From NCBI GenBank assembly GCA_947564305.1, contig CANOBT010000053.1, forward strand, positions 1-34,019: a DNA stretch of 34,019 nucleotides, in the 5' to 3' direction. Both the position numbers and the translations under genes were made by a program. Positions 23,695 to 32,081 of this stretch are shown here, piece by piece (position 1 is the first letter of the stretch; each line of letters opens with the position of its first letter). The notes under the pieces are model-generated. The model saw only the letters and a program-made list of their open reading frames with translations. It was not told the DNA's origin and searched no databases. The DNA comes from an uncultured Lachnospiraceae bacterium (GTDB lineage Bacteria; Bacillota_A; Clostridia; Lachnospirales; Lachnospiraceae).

Positions 23695-24689
23695 TCTTCA
23701 TTTTCCTCCTTTGCTAAACGGTTCACACAATTTGAATAGGATATGTATTCCGGACAAACGTCGTCACAGCGTCCGCAGCCAACGCACATCGGATAACCAA
23801 AGCGCTTCTCAAAGTCATAAATCTTATGCATGACTTTGAAACGCAGCCTTTCCCCTTGGCTTTGTCGATAGCTGTGTCCTCCCGCAATATCCGTGTATCC
23901 GTCCACCTGGCAGGAGGCCCATACGCGGCGTCTCTCTCCCGCTTTTGCATTATCCTTATAGAAGATATCCTGCATGGTAAAACAGGTACAAGTGGGACAG
24001 ACAAAATTACAGCGTCCGCAGCCGATACAGCGGTCTCCGTATTCTTTCCAAATTTCCTTGTCAAATGCCGAATTTGACAGTTTTTTCGGCAAAGTCACTT
24101 TCTCCTTATTCTCCGTCACATAGTCCGGAATGACTTCCATCTGTTCTGCTCCCGCAGCCGGGCGCTCCAGTTCTTCACATTTGAAGTCCACATAAACGGT
24201 ATCTCCGTCCGGCTTCAGATATGCATCGTAGCTATCGCAGCGGTTTGTTCCCATACTCACACAGAAACCGGAATCACAAGTGGTCTTGCAGCCCATTAAA
24301 ATAAATTTCGCCCGCTCTCTTACTCTGGCATAGTAAAAATCTTCAAATCCATTTTTCAGATAAATCTCATCCAGACGTCTGACAGCATGAATATCACAGG
24401 AGCGAAGAAATATTAAAATATCCTTCTTGGGTCCCTTGGGAACTATGGTATGATCCTCTGTAAAATAGAACAAAGTTTCATTGATTGCCATAAGAACTTC
24501 CTTGAAAGAGTAGTCTGATTTCTTATCCCATACAATTTCATCTAATGAAGTAATTTTTCCATACCGGATGATATCTGTGTCCGAAAAACAACCCTCCCCT
24601 TCCATCAATTTTGGGGCGAATACTTCATATGTCTCCACCCATCTGCAGAACATCTCTTCAGCCTGTGCTTTCGATAATCGATATCCCAT
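23691..24689 (-). CDS. asrA: anaerobic sulfite reductase subunit A (iron-sulfur)
   Basis: The 332-residue protein has an N-terminal alpha/beta part (ILIFLRSCDIHAVRRLDEIY) and two [4Fe-4S] ferredoxin sites, CIGCGRCNFVCPTCTCF and CVGCGRCDDVCP. This is the AsrA electron-transfer subunit. It starts the operon; AAAGGAG precedes the ATG. The upstream Crp/Fnr gene is separated by a strong terminator, so asrABC should have its own promoter. Confidence 0.94.
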   Translation of the reverse strand: MGYRLSKAQAEEMFCRWVETYEVFAPKLMEGEGCFSDTDIIRYGKITSLDEIVWDKKSDYSFKEVLMAINETLFYFTEDHTIVPKGPKKDILIFLRSCDIHAVRRLDEIYLKNGFEDFYYARVRERAKFILMGCKTTCDSGFCVSMGTNRCDSYDAYLKPDGDTVYVDFKCEELERPAAGAEQMEVIPDYVTENKEKVTLPKKLSNSAFDKEIWKEYGDRCIGCGRCNFVCPTCTCFTMQDIFYKDNAKAGERRRVWASCQVDGYTDIAGGHSYRQSQGERLRFKVMHKIYDFEKRFGYPMCVGCGRCDDVCPEYISYSNCVNRLAKEENEE

Positions 24690-24770
24690 AACGGCTCCTT
24701 TCTAATCTGGCAGTTTTAGTTTTGTACAGCGAATAATTCTTAACCGGCTATTGATATTCGATATACTTGT

Positions 24771-24798
24771 CTTATATTCATTGACACGATTATATCAA
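24771..24798 (-). promoter_or_regulatory. possible promoter of the asr-nar operon
   Basis: On the minus strand TTGATA (24798-24793), 16 bases, TATAAG (24776-24771). An imperfect TTGATA..TGTCAA symmetry overlaps it and could be a Crp/Fnr-type site, but the spacing (18 bp overall) differs from the standard 14-bp core. Weak evidence. Confidence 0.33.
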
Positions 24799-24805
24799 TA
24801 CCCAG

Positions 24806-24839
24806 AAAAAAATTCCGTGACATACGTCACGGAATTTTT
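24806..24839 (-). terminator. terminator of the hem/fnr transcript
   Basis: A 14-bp stem (AAAAATTCCGTGAC / GTCACGGAATTTTT) with a 4-nt loop, followed on the minus strand by seven T. It lies 34 bases past the Crp/Fnr stop and shields the asr operon from read-through. A/T flanks on both sides make it look bidirectional. Confidence 0.9.
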
Positions 24840-24872
24840 AATATCTTAGATGAAATTTCATCGGTTTACTGC

Positions 24873-25571
24873 CTAGCCTCTGATTTTACCGGTTCTATAA
24901 AATTCAGACATCTTTTCTGAATTGGTAATTACAATTCTTTTTTTATTGATCTTCATAAGCCCATACTCGGTTAATGTCCTGCATACTCTGGATGTCGTTT
25001 CCCTGGGCGCTCCCAGCATATCAGCCAGGAAGGTAATCGGCAGATTGATGTCAATCTCAATCCCCTCCTGGGTCTGGATTCCAAAATCTCTTGCCAGTTT
25101 CCAGAGCTTTGCCGCCAGCTTCCGCTCCAGATAAATGCTTCCCATCGTATTTTTCAGTTGATGGCCTAATCTCCAGATTTTTCTTGACTGTGCCTCCATC
25201 ACTGCTTTTACCAGACAAAAATCCTCTTCCATGAGATGGAGAAACGACCCGACAGGAATCATAAAAATCTGGCTTTTTTCTATTGTCTCACAGTATAAGG
25301 AAGCCACATGGTCATTTAACACATCTTCATTGAGCAGAGCTCCTTTTCCTAATATAAAGATAATCTTCCGATTCCCATGATGGGTCATATTATAAATGAT
25401 AGACTTTCCCGATAACTGGATGCATATATACTCTATATTTTCTTTTGCCCTCATGATGACGCATCCTTTGGAAAGCTCCCTCACCTGGCCGCAGCGCCAA
25501 AGTTTTTCTATGGTATCTGGTTTTACACCCTGCAAAAACTGCTGCTGATATAATCTGTTCTCTCCCTGCAT
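24873..25571 (-). CDS. Crp/Fnr-family transcription regulator
   Basis: The 232-residue protein has an N-terminal cyclic-nucleotide-like beta barrel (about 20-115), a long dimer helix (about 120-150) and a C-terminal winged HTH (LPITFLADMLGAPRETTSRV, then CRTLTEYGLM, about 178-206). Cysteines are at 27, 37, 50, 94, 119 and 197. The N-terminal cysteine cluster of classical FNR is not seen, so the signal (oxygen, nitrosative stress, heme or other) cannot be told. It begins four bases after the hemC-cobA-hemD gene and is thus part of that transcript. It lies directly upstream of asrA, so control of the asr-nar operon is a natural inference. Confidence 0.9.
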   Translation of the reverse strand: MQGENRLYQQQFLQGVKPDTIEKLWRCGQVRELSKGCVIMRAKENIEYICIQLSGKSIIYNMTHHGNRKIIFILGKGALLNEDVLNDHVASLYCETIEKSQIFMIPVGSFLHLMEEDFCLVKAVMEAQSRKIWRLGHQLKNTMGSIYLERKLAAKLWKLARDFGIQTQEGIEIDINLPITFLADMLGAPRETTSRVCRTLTEYGLMKINKKRIVITNSEKMSEFYRTGKIRG

Positions 25572-25575
25572 CGTT

Positions 25576-27957
25576 CTATATCCGGTCTCTTTCTGTATTT
25601 ACCTTTAAGGCAAAATCATACAACACCAACTCCAGTATCCCCTCATAGGAAGCGACGCCTGCCTCCAACACAGGCTCCACATGATACGCCCTCAAACAGG
25701 CCGTAGTCTTCGGGCCAATACTGTAGGCCCTGCACTGCCCCCATTCTTTCCCAAATGCGCAGATAAAACGCTCCACAGAGGAAACACAGGTAAACAAAAT
25801 CCCATCATATTCTATCAGAGGAAAATGATTTTCCTCTGATAGCCCTACTGCCCGGTTTTCATATACTACAATCTCCTCGAACCTGCAGTATTCCTCCAAT
25901 GCCTCTTTTAAATGGCTGTCTGCATTTCCCGCTTTCAGATACCAGACCTTGTGGGATACACTCAGTCTCTTTTTCAATGCTTCTGCCAGTGCATCACTGT
26001 GAAACGCATCAGGAACCAAATCTGCATACAACCCATAACTTTTCAAAGCTTCCGCAGTTTTTCTGCCGATAGCCGCTATCTTACACCCAGCCAGACTGCG
26101 CACATCCAGTCCGCTCTCTGTAAAACTTTTGAAAAAAGCTTCCACTCCATTCTTGCTGGTAAAGATAAGCCAATCTACTGTTTCTAATTCTTCTTTGGAA
26201 AATGTGTTTTTTGCATATACAATCTCTCCCACCTGGATTTCGTCTGCCATAGCTCCCTGAGCCTGTAGAAGTTCCTTCAGTCTCGTAGATTGCTTCCCTA
26301 TCTTTGGAATCAGATAACGCTTGTGAAATAAAGGACGTTCTTCAAAAAAATTCAAGTGATTCCGCAGGGAAACTACCTCTCCCACAACAATGATTGCAGG
26401 AGAAATCAAGCCTGCACTATTGACCTCCTGTGCAATATGCTCTAAATCTGACACACAAGTCCTTTGTGCTAGTGTCGTGGCACAGGAAATCACTGCGACC
26501 TTTGTTTCGCTAGGCATACCTGCCAAAAGAAGCCTGTCAGCGATTTCTTTCACCTTGCTTAGGCCCATCAGGAACACGCTAGTTTCTTTTCCACGTGCCA
26601 TAGCCTCAAAATCAATCTCCGCCAGTTCATCTTTCTTGTTATGGGCTGTCACCACATGAAAACCTACGGCCTCCCCCCGGTGGGTAATGGGAATTCCTGC
26701 ATAGGCCAAGCCTGCTAACGCAGAACTGATTCCGGGAATCACTTCAAATGGAACTCCATTTTCCTTTAAAAATAGCCCTTCTTCACCGCCCCGTCCGAAC
26801 ACATAGACATCTCCGCCTTTCAGCCGGACCGTCTTTTCATATTCCATGCTTTTTTTCACTAACAGTCGATTGATGTCCTCCTGCTTCATGGTATGATGGT
26901 GGTCCGCTTTCCCGACGTAAATCATCTCACAGCCAGGCTTTGCCTCATCCAGCAATTCCGGAGATGACAGCCTGTCATAGATGATACAGTCTGCCTCTCG
27001 AAGCCTTTGCAATCCTTTTACCGTAATCAATCCCGGGTCTCCGGGACCTCCGCCTACCAAAGATACCAGACCCGCCAACTGCTGCCGAATCTGAATCGCT
27101 GCCTCATGGGCCAGTTCTTCCGGCTGCAGGCCGCATACCGATACATACGCCTGCCTGCTCCCTGTCTCATTTCCGAACATGGCATCTAAGCGCAGAAAAC
27201 CGCCCTCCTGCCTCCTGCAGACTGCCCCGACCGGAACGTGACAGTCACCGCCAATCTGACAAAGGAATCCCCGTTCTGCTTCCATCGCTTTTAGAGTTTC
27301 TTCATCACATAAAGCGTTCAGCATCTCGGAAACAATTTTATCGCTTTCTCTTATTTCCAATGCCAGAATCCCCTGAGCCGGTGCAGGTATCATTTCCTCC
27401 GGTTCCAGATATCGGGTAATTCTATCCTGCATTCCCAACCGGTGCAGACCTGCTGCCGCCAGTACGATACCATCCAGTTTTTCTTCTTCCATTTTCCGAA
27501 GCCGGGTGTCTACATTGCCCCGGATATTCACCAAATTCAAATCCGGACGCAGGCGTTTCAACTGGAATTCCCTGCGCCTGCTGCCGGTTCCGATCACCGC
27601 ACCCTCCGGCAGTTCTTCCAACGACTCTTTTTCACGCAGAATCAACACATCTCTTGGGTCTTCTCTTTTCCATGCTCTGGCAAACATAAGACCGGAAACC
27701 GGAGCAGAGGGCATATCCTTCATGCTGTGTACACCGATATCCACCTCGCCGCTCAAAAGCTGCTCCTCGATTTCCCTGACAAACACGCCTTTATCTCCAA
27801 TCTCGTGCAGCGGTTTATCCAAGACAACGTCTCCCTTTGTTTTAATGACCTTGATTTCAAATTCGTGTTTCGGGTATGTCTCTGACAGTCTGCGGCATAC
27901 ATACTCTGCCTGAGCAAGTGCCAGCCTGGAACCTCTTGTACCGACTGTATATTTCAT
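25576..27957 (-). CDS. hemC-cobA-hemD: HemC-CobA-HemD triple fusion, tetrapyrrole synthesis
   Basis: The start at 27957 (MKYTVGTRGSRLALAQAEYV) has GGAG seven bases upstream; a further ATG at 27975 lacks a ribosome site. The 793 residues contain three enzymes. HemC (1 to about 300): hydroxymethylbilane synthase with VDIGVHSMKDMP, IGTGSRRREFQL and the cofactor cysteine in GGDCHVPVGA. CobA (about 300-545): uroporphyrinogen-III methyltransferase, with VSLVGGGPGDPGLITVKG, RLKGGDVYVFGRGGEE and VIPGISSALAGLAYAGIPIT. HemD (about 548-793): uroporphyrinogen-III synthase, with WLIFTSKNGVEAFF. The chain takes porphobilinogen to precorrin-2, the branch toward siroheme and cobalamin. Confidence 0.94.
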   Translation of the reverse strand: MKYTVGTRGSRLALAQAEYVCRRLSETYPKHEFEIKVIKTKGDVVLDKPLHEIGDKGVFVREIEEQLLSGEVDIGVHSMKDMPSAPVSGLMFARAWKREDPRDVLILREKESLEELPEGAVIGTGSRRREFQLKRLRPDLNLVNIRGNVDTRLRKMEEEKLDGIVLAAAGLHRLGMQDRITRYLEPEEMIPAPAQGILALEIRESDKIVSEMLNALCDEETLKAMEAERGFLCQIGGDCHVPVGAVCRRQEGGFLRLDAMFGNETGSRQAYVSVCGLQPEELAHEAAIQIRQQLAGLVSLVGGGPGDPGLITVKGLQRLREADCIIYDRLSSPELLDEAKPGCEMIYVGKADHHHTMKQEDINRLLVKKSMEYEKTVRLKGGDVYVFGRGGEEGLFLKENGVPFEVIPGISSALAGLAYAGIPITHRGEAVGFHVVTAHNKKDELAEIDFEAMARGKETSVFLMGLSKVKEIADRLLLAGMPSETKVAVISCATTLAQRTCVSDLEHIAQEVNSAGLISPAIIVVGEVVSLRNHLNFFEERPLFHKRYLIPKIGKQSTRLKELLQAQGAMADEIQVGEIVYAKNTFSKEELETVDWLIFTSKNGVEAFFKSFTESGLDVRSLAGCKIAAIGRKTAEALKSYGLYADLVPDAFHSDALAEALKKRLSVSHKVWYLKAGNADSHLKEALEEYCRFEEIVVYENRAVGLSEENHFPLIEYDGILFTCVSSVERFICAFGKEWGQCRAYSIGPKTTACLRAYHVEPVLEAGVASYEGILELVLYDFALKVNTERDRI

Positions 27958-27974
27958 CTCTTTGCTCCAATCCA

Positions 27975-28049
27975 TGGTGACATTTATTAAGCAGTAGTGC
28001 GCTGATGCGCACGTAGGTCATCAAACCTTCGGTTTGGTGACATCTATTA
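27975..28049. repeat. hairpin-rich spacer bounded by 15-bp direct repeats
   Basis: TGGTGACATTTATTA (27975-27989) and TGGTGACATCTATTA (28035-28049) match at 14 of 15 positions and are 60 bp apart. Between and overlapping them are two hairpins: GTGCGC/GCGCAC (27997-28012) and an 11-bp stem at 28017-28041 with a TTC loop and one mismatch. The right repeat includes the hemA stop codon. It may be a small inserted element or a translation/processing signal between hemA and hemC. Confidence 0.65.
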
Positions 28050-29276
28050 TATCTGAAAAAGCTGCCGGATAAACCGTTCGTATTCCTCCTGCTCTTCCTC
28101 TGTATCCAAACGTTTCAATTCCCGGATGGGCTCCCGCAAAAGCCGTTGAAGTGAAGCATGAAGCACCTTTTTCACAAGTTTCTTTTCCCTCGCTCCCAAA
28201 TCCATCTTCCGGTCCAGATATTCGAAACTGTCCTCCACAATGGCGCTGCACCGCTGCTGCAGGGACTCAATCGCCGGGTCCATCCTGCTCTGCAAAAGCC
28301 AGCGTGATGTCTCCTGCACCCCTTCCTCAATCAGTTCCCGGCTTTTCTCTACAAGCTGCTCTCTTTCCTTCCTGTTATTTTCGGCAATTTCCTGCAGCGT
28401 ATCCAGATTAATCAATTCCGCTAGCGGTTCTTTCGCAAATGCAGTATCAATATCTCTGGGCGCAGCCAAATCCAAAAAGACAATTGGCTTTGCCGGGCAG
28501 AATTCCTCCCGGCGAAGCACCAGATGTGGGGAGGAAGTGACAGAAATCACAATATCACACTGCCCCATCACCTGATACCGCTCCTCATAGGAAATCACCT
28601 CTATCTCCGAAAATGCACCCTTAAGACGTCTGGCATGTGAAAAGGTCCGACTGCAGGCAATTACATGCTCTGCTCCATACTCATACACATATTTTAAGGC
28701 CAATGCGGCCGTCTTTCCACTTCCGATTACTAAAATTCTTTTCCCCTTGATTCCAGCCTTTTCCTGTAATTTTTGAATTCCAATATAACTCACTGACAAA
28801 GGCTTTTCACTAATCTTTATGTCTGCCTTGATCCGCTTTGCACAGGTAACGGCGTCCCGGACCACCTTATTCAATTCTTTCCCTGCGTAGCCCATGGTGC
28901 GGGAATAATCCAGCGCCTCTTTCACCTGCCCTAGAATCTGGTCCTCCCCTAGAACAAGAGATTCCAGCCCTGCCGCAATCCGAAACAGATATGCCATAGC
29001 TTTTAATCCCGACAATGTGGACAGATATTCTTTGACTTCTATCTCTGGGAACATCTCCTCGTAAATCCGACGTATCTCTGCCTTCTGCTTTTCCTCAGAA
29101 TAGAAATAATAAACCTCGCTCCGGTTACAGGTGGACAATACCATACATTGCTCCACTCCCGCCATTTCCGCCTTTTGAAAAAATTCCAGCTTCATAGCAT
29201 CCGTAAAAGCGGTCTTGTCCCGGATATCAAGATGAGCATTTTTATAATGAATTCCTAAAAAGACAAAGTTTAGCAA
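28047..29276 (-). CDS. hemA: glutamyl-tRNA reductase
   Basis: The 409-residue enzyme reduces glutamyl-tRNA to glutamate-1-semialdehyde, the first step of C5-pathway tetrapyrrole synthesis. Landmarks: the catalytic cysteine in VLSTCNRSEVYYF, GLESLVLGEDQILGQVKEAL, the NADPH site ILVIGSGKTAALALKYV and ISVTSSPHLVL. The likely start is TTG 29276, since it overlaps the preceding reductase by seven bases and has AGGTGGGG just upstream. The rare start codon and overlap suggest translational coupling and modest expression. Confidence 0.94.
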   Translation of the reverse strand: MLNFVFLGIHYKNAHLDIRDKTAFTDAMKLEFFQKAEMAGVEQCMVLSTCNRSEVYYFYSEEKQKAEIRRIYEEMFPEIEVKEYLSTLSGLKAMAYLFRIAAGLESLVLGEDQILGQVKEALDYSRTMGYAGKELNKVVRDAVTCAKRIKADIKISEKPLSVSYIGIQKLQEKAGIKGKRILVIGSGKTAALALKYVYEYGAEHVIACSRTFSHARRLKGAFSEIEVISYEERYQVMGQCDIVISVTSSPHLVLRREEFCPAKPIVFLDLAAPRDIDTAFAKEPLAELINLDTLQEIAENNRKEREQLVEKSRELIEEGVQETSRWLLQSRMDPAIESLQQRCSAIVEDSFEYLDRKMDLGAREKKLVKKVLHASLQRLLREPIRELKRLDTEEEQEEYERFIRQLFQI

Positions 29277-30220
29277 GTTGCCCCACCTGTCACATGCAGC
29301 TTTGCATCCAAAATCTCCTGTTTCTTTTCCAAAATATCATTTGCCAAGAGCTGATTTTCTACTTCCTCAAAGCCAATCCTGGCAATCGTATCTGCAAAAC
29401 GTTCCCCTGTCTTGCCTTGTTCACGGAATAACAGAATTGCTTTTTCCACGGTATCCAATAATTCTTCCTCTGTCGTAAAAATCTTGGAAAGCGGCTTTCC
29501 ATGTGCGGTCTTCTTGCCCCATCTTCCGCCTATGTATACACGAAAGCCTGGCGTCCCCTCTTCAATCACATCAAACGGACAGCTCTCCACACAGCGTCCG
29601 CAGTTATTGCAGGAATCTTGATCAATATTGATGAGTCCATCTTCCACCTTAGCCGCTTTCATCGGACAGGCCGCTTCCACCTGGCATTTCTTACAGCCGT
29701 TGCACATATCCTCGTCTGCATTTGGAATAAGCTGGCCAACAATTCCCAGGTCATTGAGGTCTGGCTTTACACAGTTGTTCGGGCAGCCGCCAGTCGCAAT
29801 TTTAAATTTATGCGGCAGCTTCACCGTGCGATAGCCTTTATAAAAACGCTCATGAATCTTCCTGGACAAATCAAAGGTATCGTATAAACCATACTGGCAG
29901 GTCGTTCCTTTACAAGCAACAACCGGACGTACCAGAGAGCCGGTTCCTCCGGTCTCAAGACCTGCCTTTGCAATAAACTCACGGAGAGGCTCAATATTAT
30001 CAAAATGCACGCCCCGCAGCTCCACCGTAAGGCGGGTAGTAAATTCCACTTCGCCATTTCCGAACTTTTCTGCAGCCTCAGCGATTACCTTTGTCTGTTC
30101 CGCGGTAATCTTGCCATTGACCGTGATAATACGTGCATTAAATAAGTCTGTCCCCTTGTTGTTCAAAAATCCCAATGCCTTTACCCGCTTGATTTCCTCG
30201 GGTTTGATTGTACATCCCAT
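29270..30220 (-). CDS. siroheme nitrite/sulfite reductase family protein with ferredoxin domain
   Basis: The 316-residue protein has an N-terminal ferredoxin-like half domain (VEFTTRLTVELRGVHFDNIE), then siroheme/[4Fe-4S] ligands C103-x4-C108 (VACKGTTCQYG) and C146-x3-C150 (GGCPNNCVKPDLNDLGIVG). An 8Fe-type ferredoxin insert follows (CNGCKKCQVEAACPMKA, CNNCGRCVESCPFD). The overall design is like AsrC, but the first cysteine pair is spaced by four residues instead of five. It could be the nitrite reductase for the nitrate pathway or a second sulfite reductase. It is co-transcribed with hemA and hemC-cobA-hemD, which make its siroheme precursor. AGGAGG precedes the ATG. Confidence 0.88.
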   Translation of the reverse strand: MGCTIKPEEIKRVKALGFLNNKGTDLFNARIITVNGKITAEQTKVIAEAAEKFGNGEVEFTTRLTVELRGVHFDNIEPLREFIAKAGLETGGTGSLVRPVVACKGTTCQYGLYDTFDLSRKIHERFYKGYRTVKLPHKFKIATGGCPNNCVKPDLNDLGIVGQLIPNADEDMCNGCKKCQVEAACPMKAAKVEDGLINIDQDSCNNCGRCVESCPFDVIEEGTPGFRVYIGGRWGKKTAHGKPLSKIFTTEEELLDTVEKAILLFREQGKTGERFADTIARIGFEEVENQLLANDILEKKQEILDAKLHVTGGATC

Positions 30221-30299
30221 GTTCTTTTCCTCCTATTTTTTGTATCTGTTTTTAAGCATCCACAATTCTTAAGTATCCCTTGGTATGCCGCCATGTTTT

Positions 30300-31922
30300 T
30301 TATACTGTCACATCATTGAATGTAATGCCGCCCTCTAGTACTTTTGTATATTTATAACCGTAGAATCTCATCCTGTTCTGAAGCAGATATGCCCTCTTGC
30401 CCTTGTTGCACACAAGCAGAATCTTTTCCTCCGGGTCCAGTCCGTCCACAAGCCCTTCTACTGTTGTCAAGTCCACATATGGAGCCCCAGCAATCGACGG
30501 CTGCATGCAGGCATCCACAACCTTGTACTCTTCTGCCTCGCCGGCCGCATATTCTGCCGGAGTGAAAGTCTCAAACTTACCGCTTATCTTGTTCATCAAT
30601 ATATTGAGTGTATGTTCAAACGGATGGATTGCCGTGGAAAATGGCGGAGCATAGGCCAAATCCATATCTGCCAAATCAGGAAGCGTCCCCTTTAACATAA
30701 TACCAGTAACAGCAATATCTACCACTTTGTCCACCGCACCTGCACCGATGACCTGTACCCCCAGGAGTTTTAGAGATTCCCTGTCTGCAATCATTTTTAT
30801 GATAAAGGAGCCTGCATCCGGGTAATAATGTGCTTTATCATCTACCACCGTAATCACGCTCACTGGAGCATAGCCCTCTGCCACAGCCTGTGTCTCTGTC
30901 AGACCAGTCCGCCCCACATTCATACCCGGAAGCTTACATACGGCAGTTCCCAGTGCTCCTCTATAACTAAGCTGTGCACCCATCATATTCTGAGCGATCA
31001 GGCGTCCTGCAATATTTGCCGTGGAGCCCATTGGAGACCATGCCGGCTTTCCGGTTAATGCATGATGTACCATTGCACAGTCGCCTGCTGCATAGATATC
31101 TGGAAGATTGGTCTGGCCTTTTTCATCTGTCAGAATGGTACCTTTGAACATCTCAATCCCGCTTCCCTCTAAAAATGCGGTATTCGGCCGGATTCCTGCG
31201 CTCAAGACAACCAAATCCGCCTTATAAGCTCTCTTATCTGTCGTAACCTTCTGAACTTTGCCCTCGCCTTCGATTCCTGTCACAGTCACGCCTGTTACAA
31301 CCGGAATTCCGCTCTCCTGGAGCTTCCCTTCCACATACTCTGCCATCTCCGCATCAAATCCCGGCAAAGCATGAGGCGCCATGTCCAACACAAAGGGACG
31401 AATCCCTTTCAGCTTTAGGTTCTCGGCAATCTCCAGACCGATATAGCCTGCCCCGACTACCACTGCCCGCTTTACATCTCCTGCATCCACAACATCCCGA
31501 AGACGAATCGCATCCTCAGGAGTCCGTACAAAGAACACGTTCTCCAGATCACAGCCATCAATCGGCGGCTTAATCGGACTTGCACCTACGGAGATTACCA
31601 ACTTGTCATAGTCATAGGCTTTTTCCTCTCCTGTTGTCAAATCAACAGCCGTCACCTTTTTCGCATCCGGCTCTACCTTCACTGCCTCTGTTTCAGTCAG
31701 AACTTTCACCCCGGTCAGCTTGGAATACTTCTCAGGCGTATTCACGATCAACTGCTCCCTATCTTCTATGACATGGCCTACATAATAAGGAAGCCCACAG
31801 CCTGCGTAGGAAATATTTTTTCCTTTATTCAGGACAATGACTTCATTGCTGCGGTCTTCTCTCATCAATTTTGCCGCAATTTTTGTACCTGCGGCAACCC
31901 CGCCGAGTACTAATACTTTCAT
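30300..31922 (-). CDS. CoA-disulfide/polysulfide reductase with C-terminal rhodanese domain
   Basis: The start is ATG 31922 (MKVLVLGGVAAGTKIAAKLM), eight bases after AAGGAGGG; an upstream GTG overlaps that site. The 540-residue flavoprotein has the single redox cysteine C42 of CoA-disulfide reductases (ISYAGCGLPYYVGH), NAD(P) site AVVVGAGYIGLEIAENL, FAD contact IYAAGDCAMVHHALTG and the dimer domain. A rhodanese-like domain fills about 455-540 with active cysteine C505 in LVCNKGKRAYLL. Such CoADR-rhodanese enzymes reduce CoA persulfide or polysulfide with NAD(P)H. Its place before the siroheme reductase and beside a LysR gene points to sulfur metabolism. Confidence 0.9.
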   Translation of the reverse strand: MKVLVLGGVAAGTKIAAKLMREDRSNEVIVLNKGKNISYAGCGLPYYVGHVIEDREQLIVNTPEKYSKLTGVKVLTETEAVKVEPDAKKVTAVDLTTGEEKAYDYDKLVISVGASPIKPPIDGCDLENVFFVRTPEDAIRLRDVVDAGDVKRAVVVGAGYIGLEIAENLKLKGIRPFVLDMAPHALPGFDAEMAEYVEGKLQESGIPVVTGVTVTGIEGEGKVQKVTTDKRAYKADLVVLSAGIRPNTAFLEGSGIEMFKGTILTDEKGQTNLPDIYAAGDCAMVHHALTGKPAWSPMGSTANIAGRLIAQNMMGAQLSYRGALGTAVCKLPGMNVGRTGLTETQAVAEGYAPVSVITVVDDKAHYYPDAGSFIIKMIADRESLKLLGVQVIGAGAVDKVVDIAVTGIMLKGTLPDLADMDLAYAPPFSTAIHPFEHTLNILMNKISGKFETFTPAEYAAGEAEEYKVVDACMQPSIAGAPYVDLTTVEGLVDGLDPEEKILLVCNKGKRAYLLQNRMRFYGYKYTKVLEGGITFNDVTV

Positions 31923-31975
31923 GGTTTTCACCCTCCTTTTTTATAAAAACTTCGATAAAACTTTCACTACTTAAT

Positions 31976-32014
31976 ATAATAACACTTGTGAAATTCTACG
32001 TAAAATAGTAAAAT
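31976..32014. promoter_or_regulatory. overlapping divergent promoters
   Basis: Minus strand: TTTACG (32004-31999), 17 bases, TATTAT (31981-31976), toward the CoA-disulfide reductase gene. Plus strand: TTGTGA (31986-31991), 17 bases, TAAAAT (32009-32014), toward lysR. The two overlap face to face, as in many LysR-controlled divergent pairs. Assigned by eye. Confidence 0.4.
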
Positions 32015-32025
32015 ACAAGTTATAT

Positions 32026-32043
32026 TATAGGTAAATTCCTATA
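32026..32043. promoter_or_regulatory. candidate LysR-type operator
   Basis: TATAGG (32026-32031) and CCTATA (32038-32043) form a perfect inverted repeat around six bases. It would lie roughly 57-74 bases upstream of the minus-strand start site, the usual place for a LysR recognition site. Confidence 0.5.
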
Positions 32044-32081
32044 CCTTTTCCTAAAGTACATTTTAATAAACGGAGGTTTGT

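Noticed and set aside
24806..24839. Operator for the Crp/Fnr protein (palindromic TGACATACGTCA core)
   Set aside because: The 14-bp stem followed by a T-run right after a stop codon is better explained as a terminator.
28021..28251. 76-codon frame ending in the hemA-hemC spacer
   Set aside because: It is out of frame with hemA, and its tail merely translates the hairpins.
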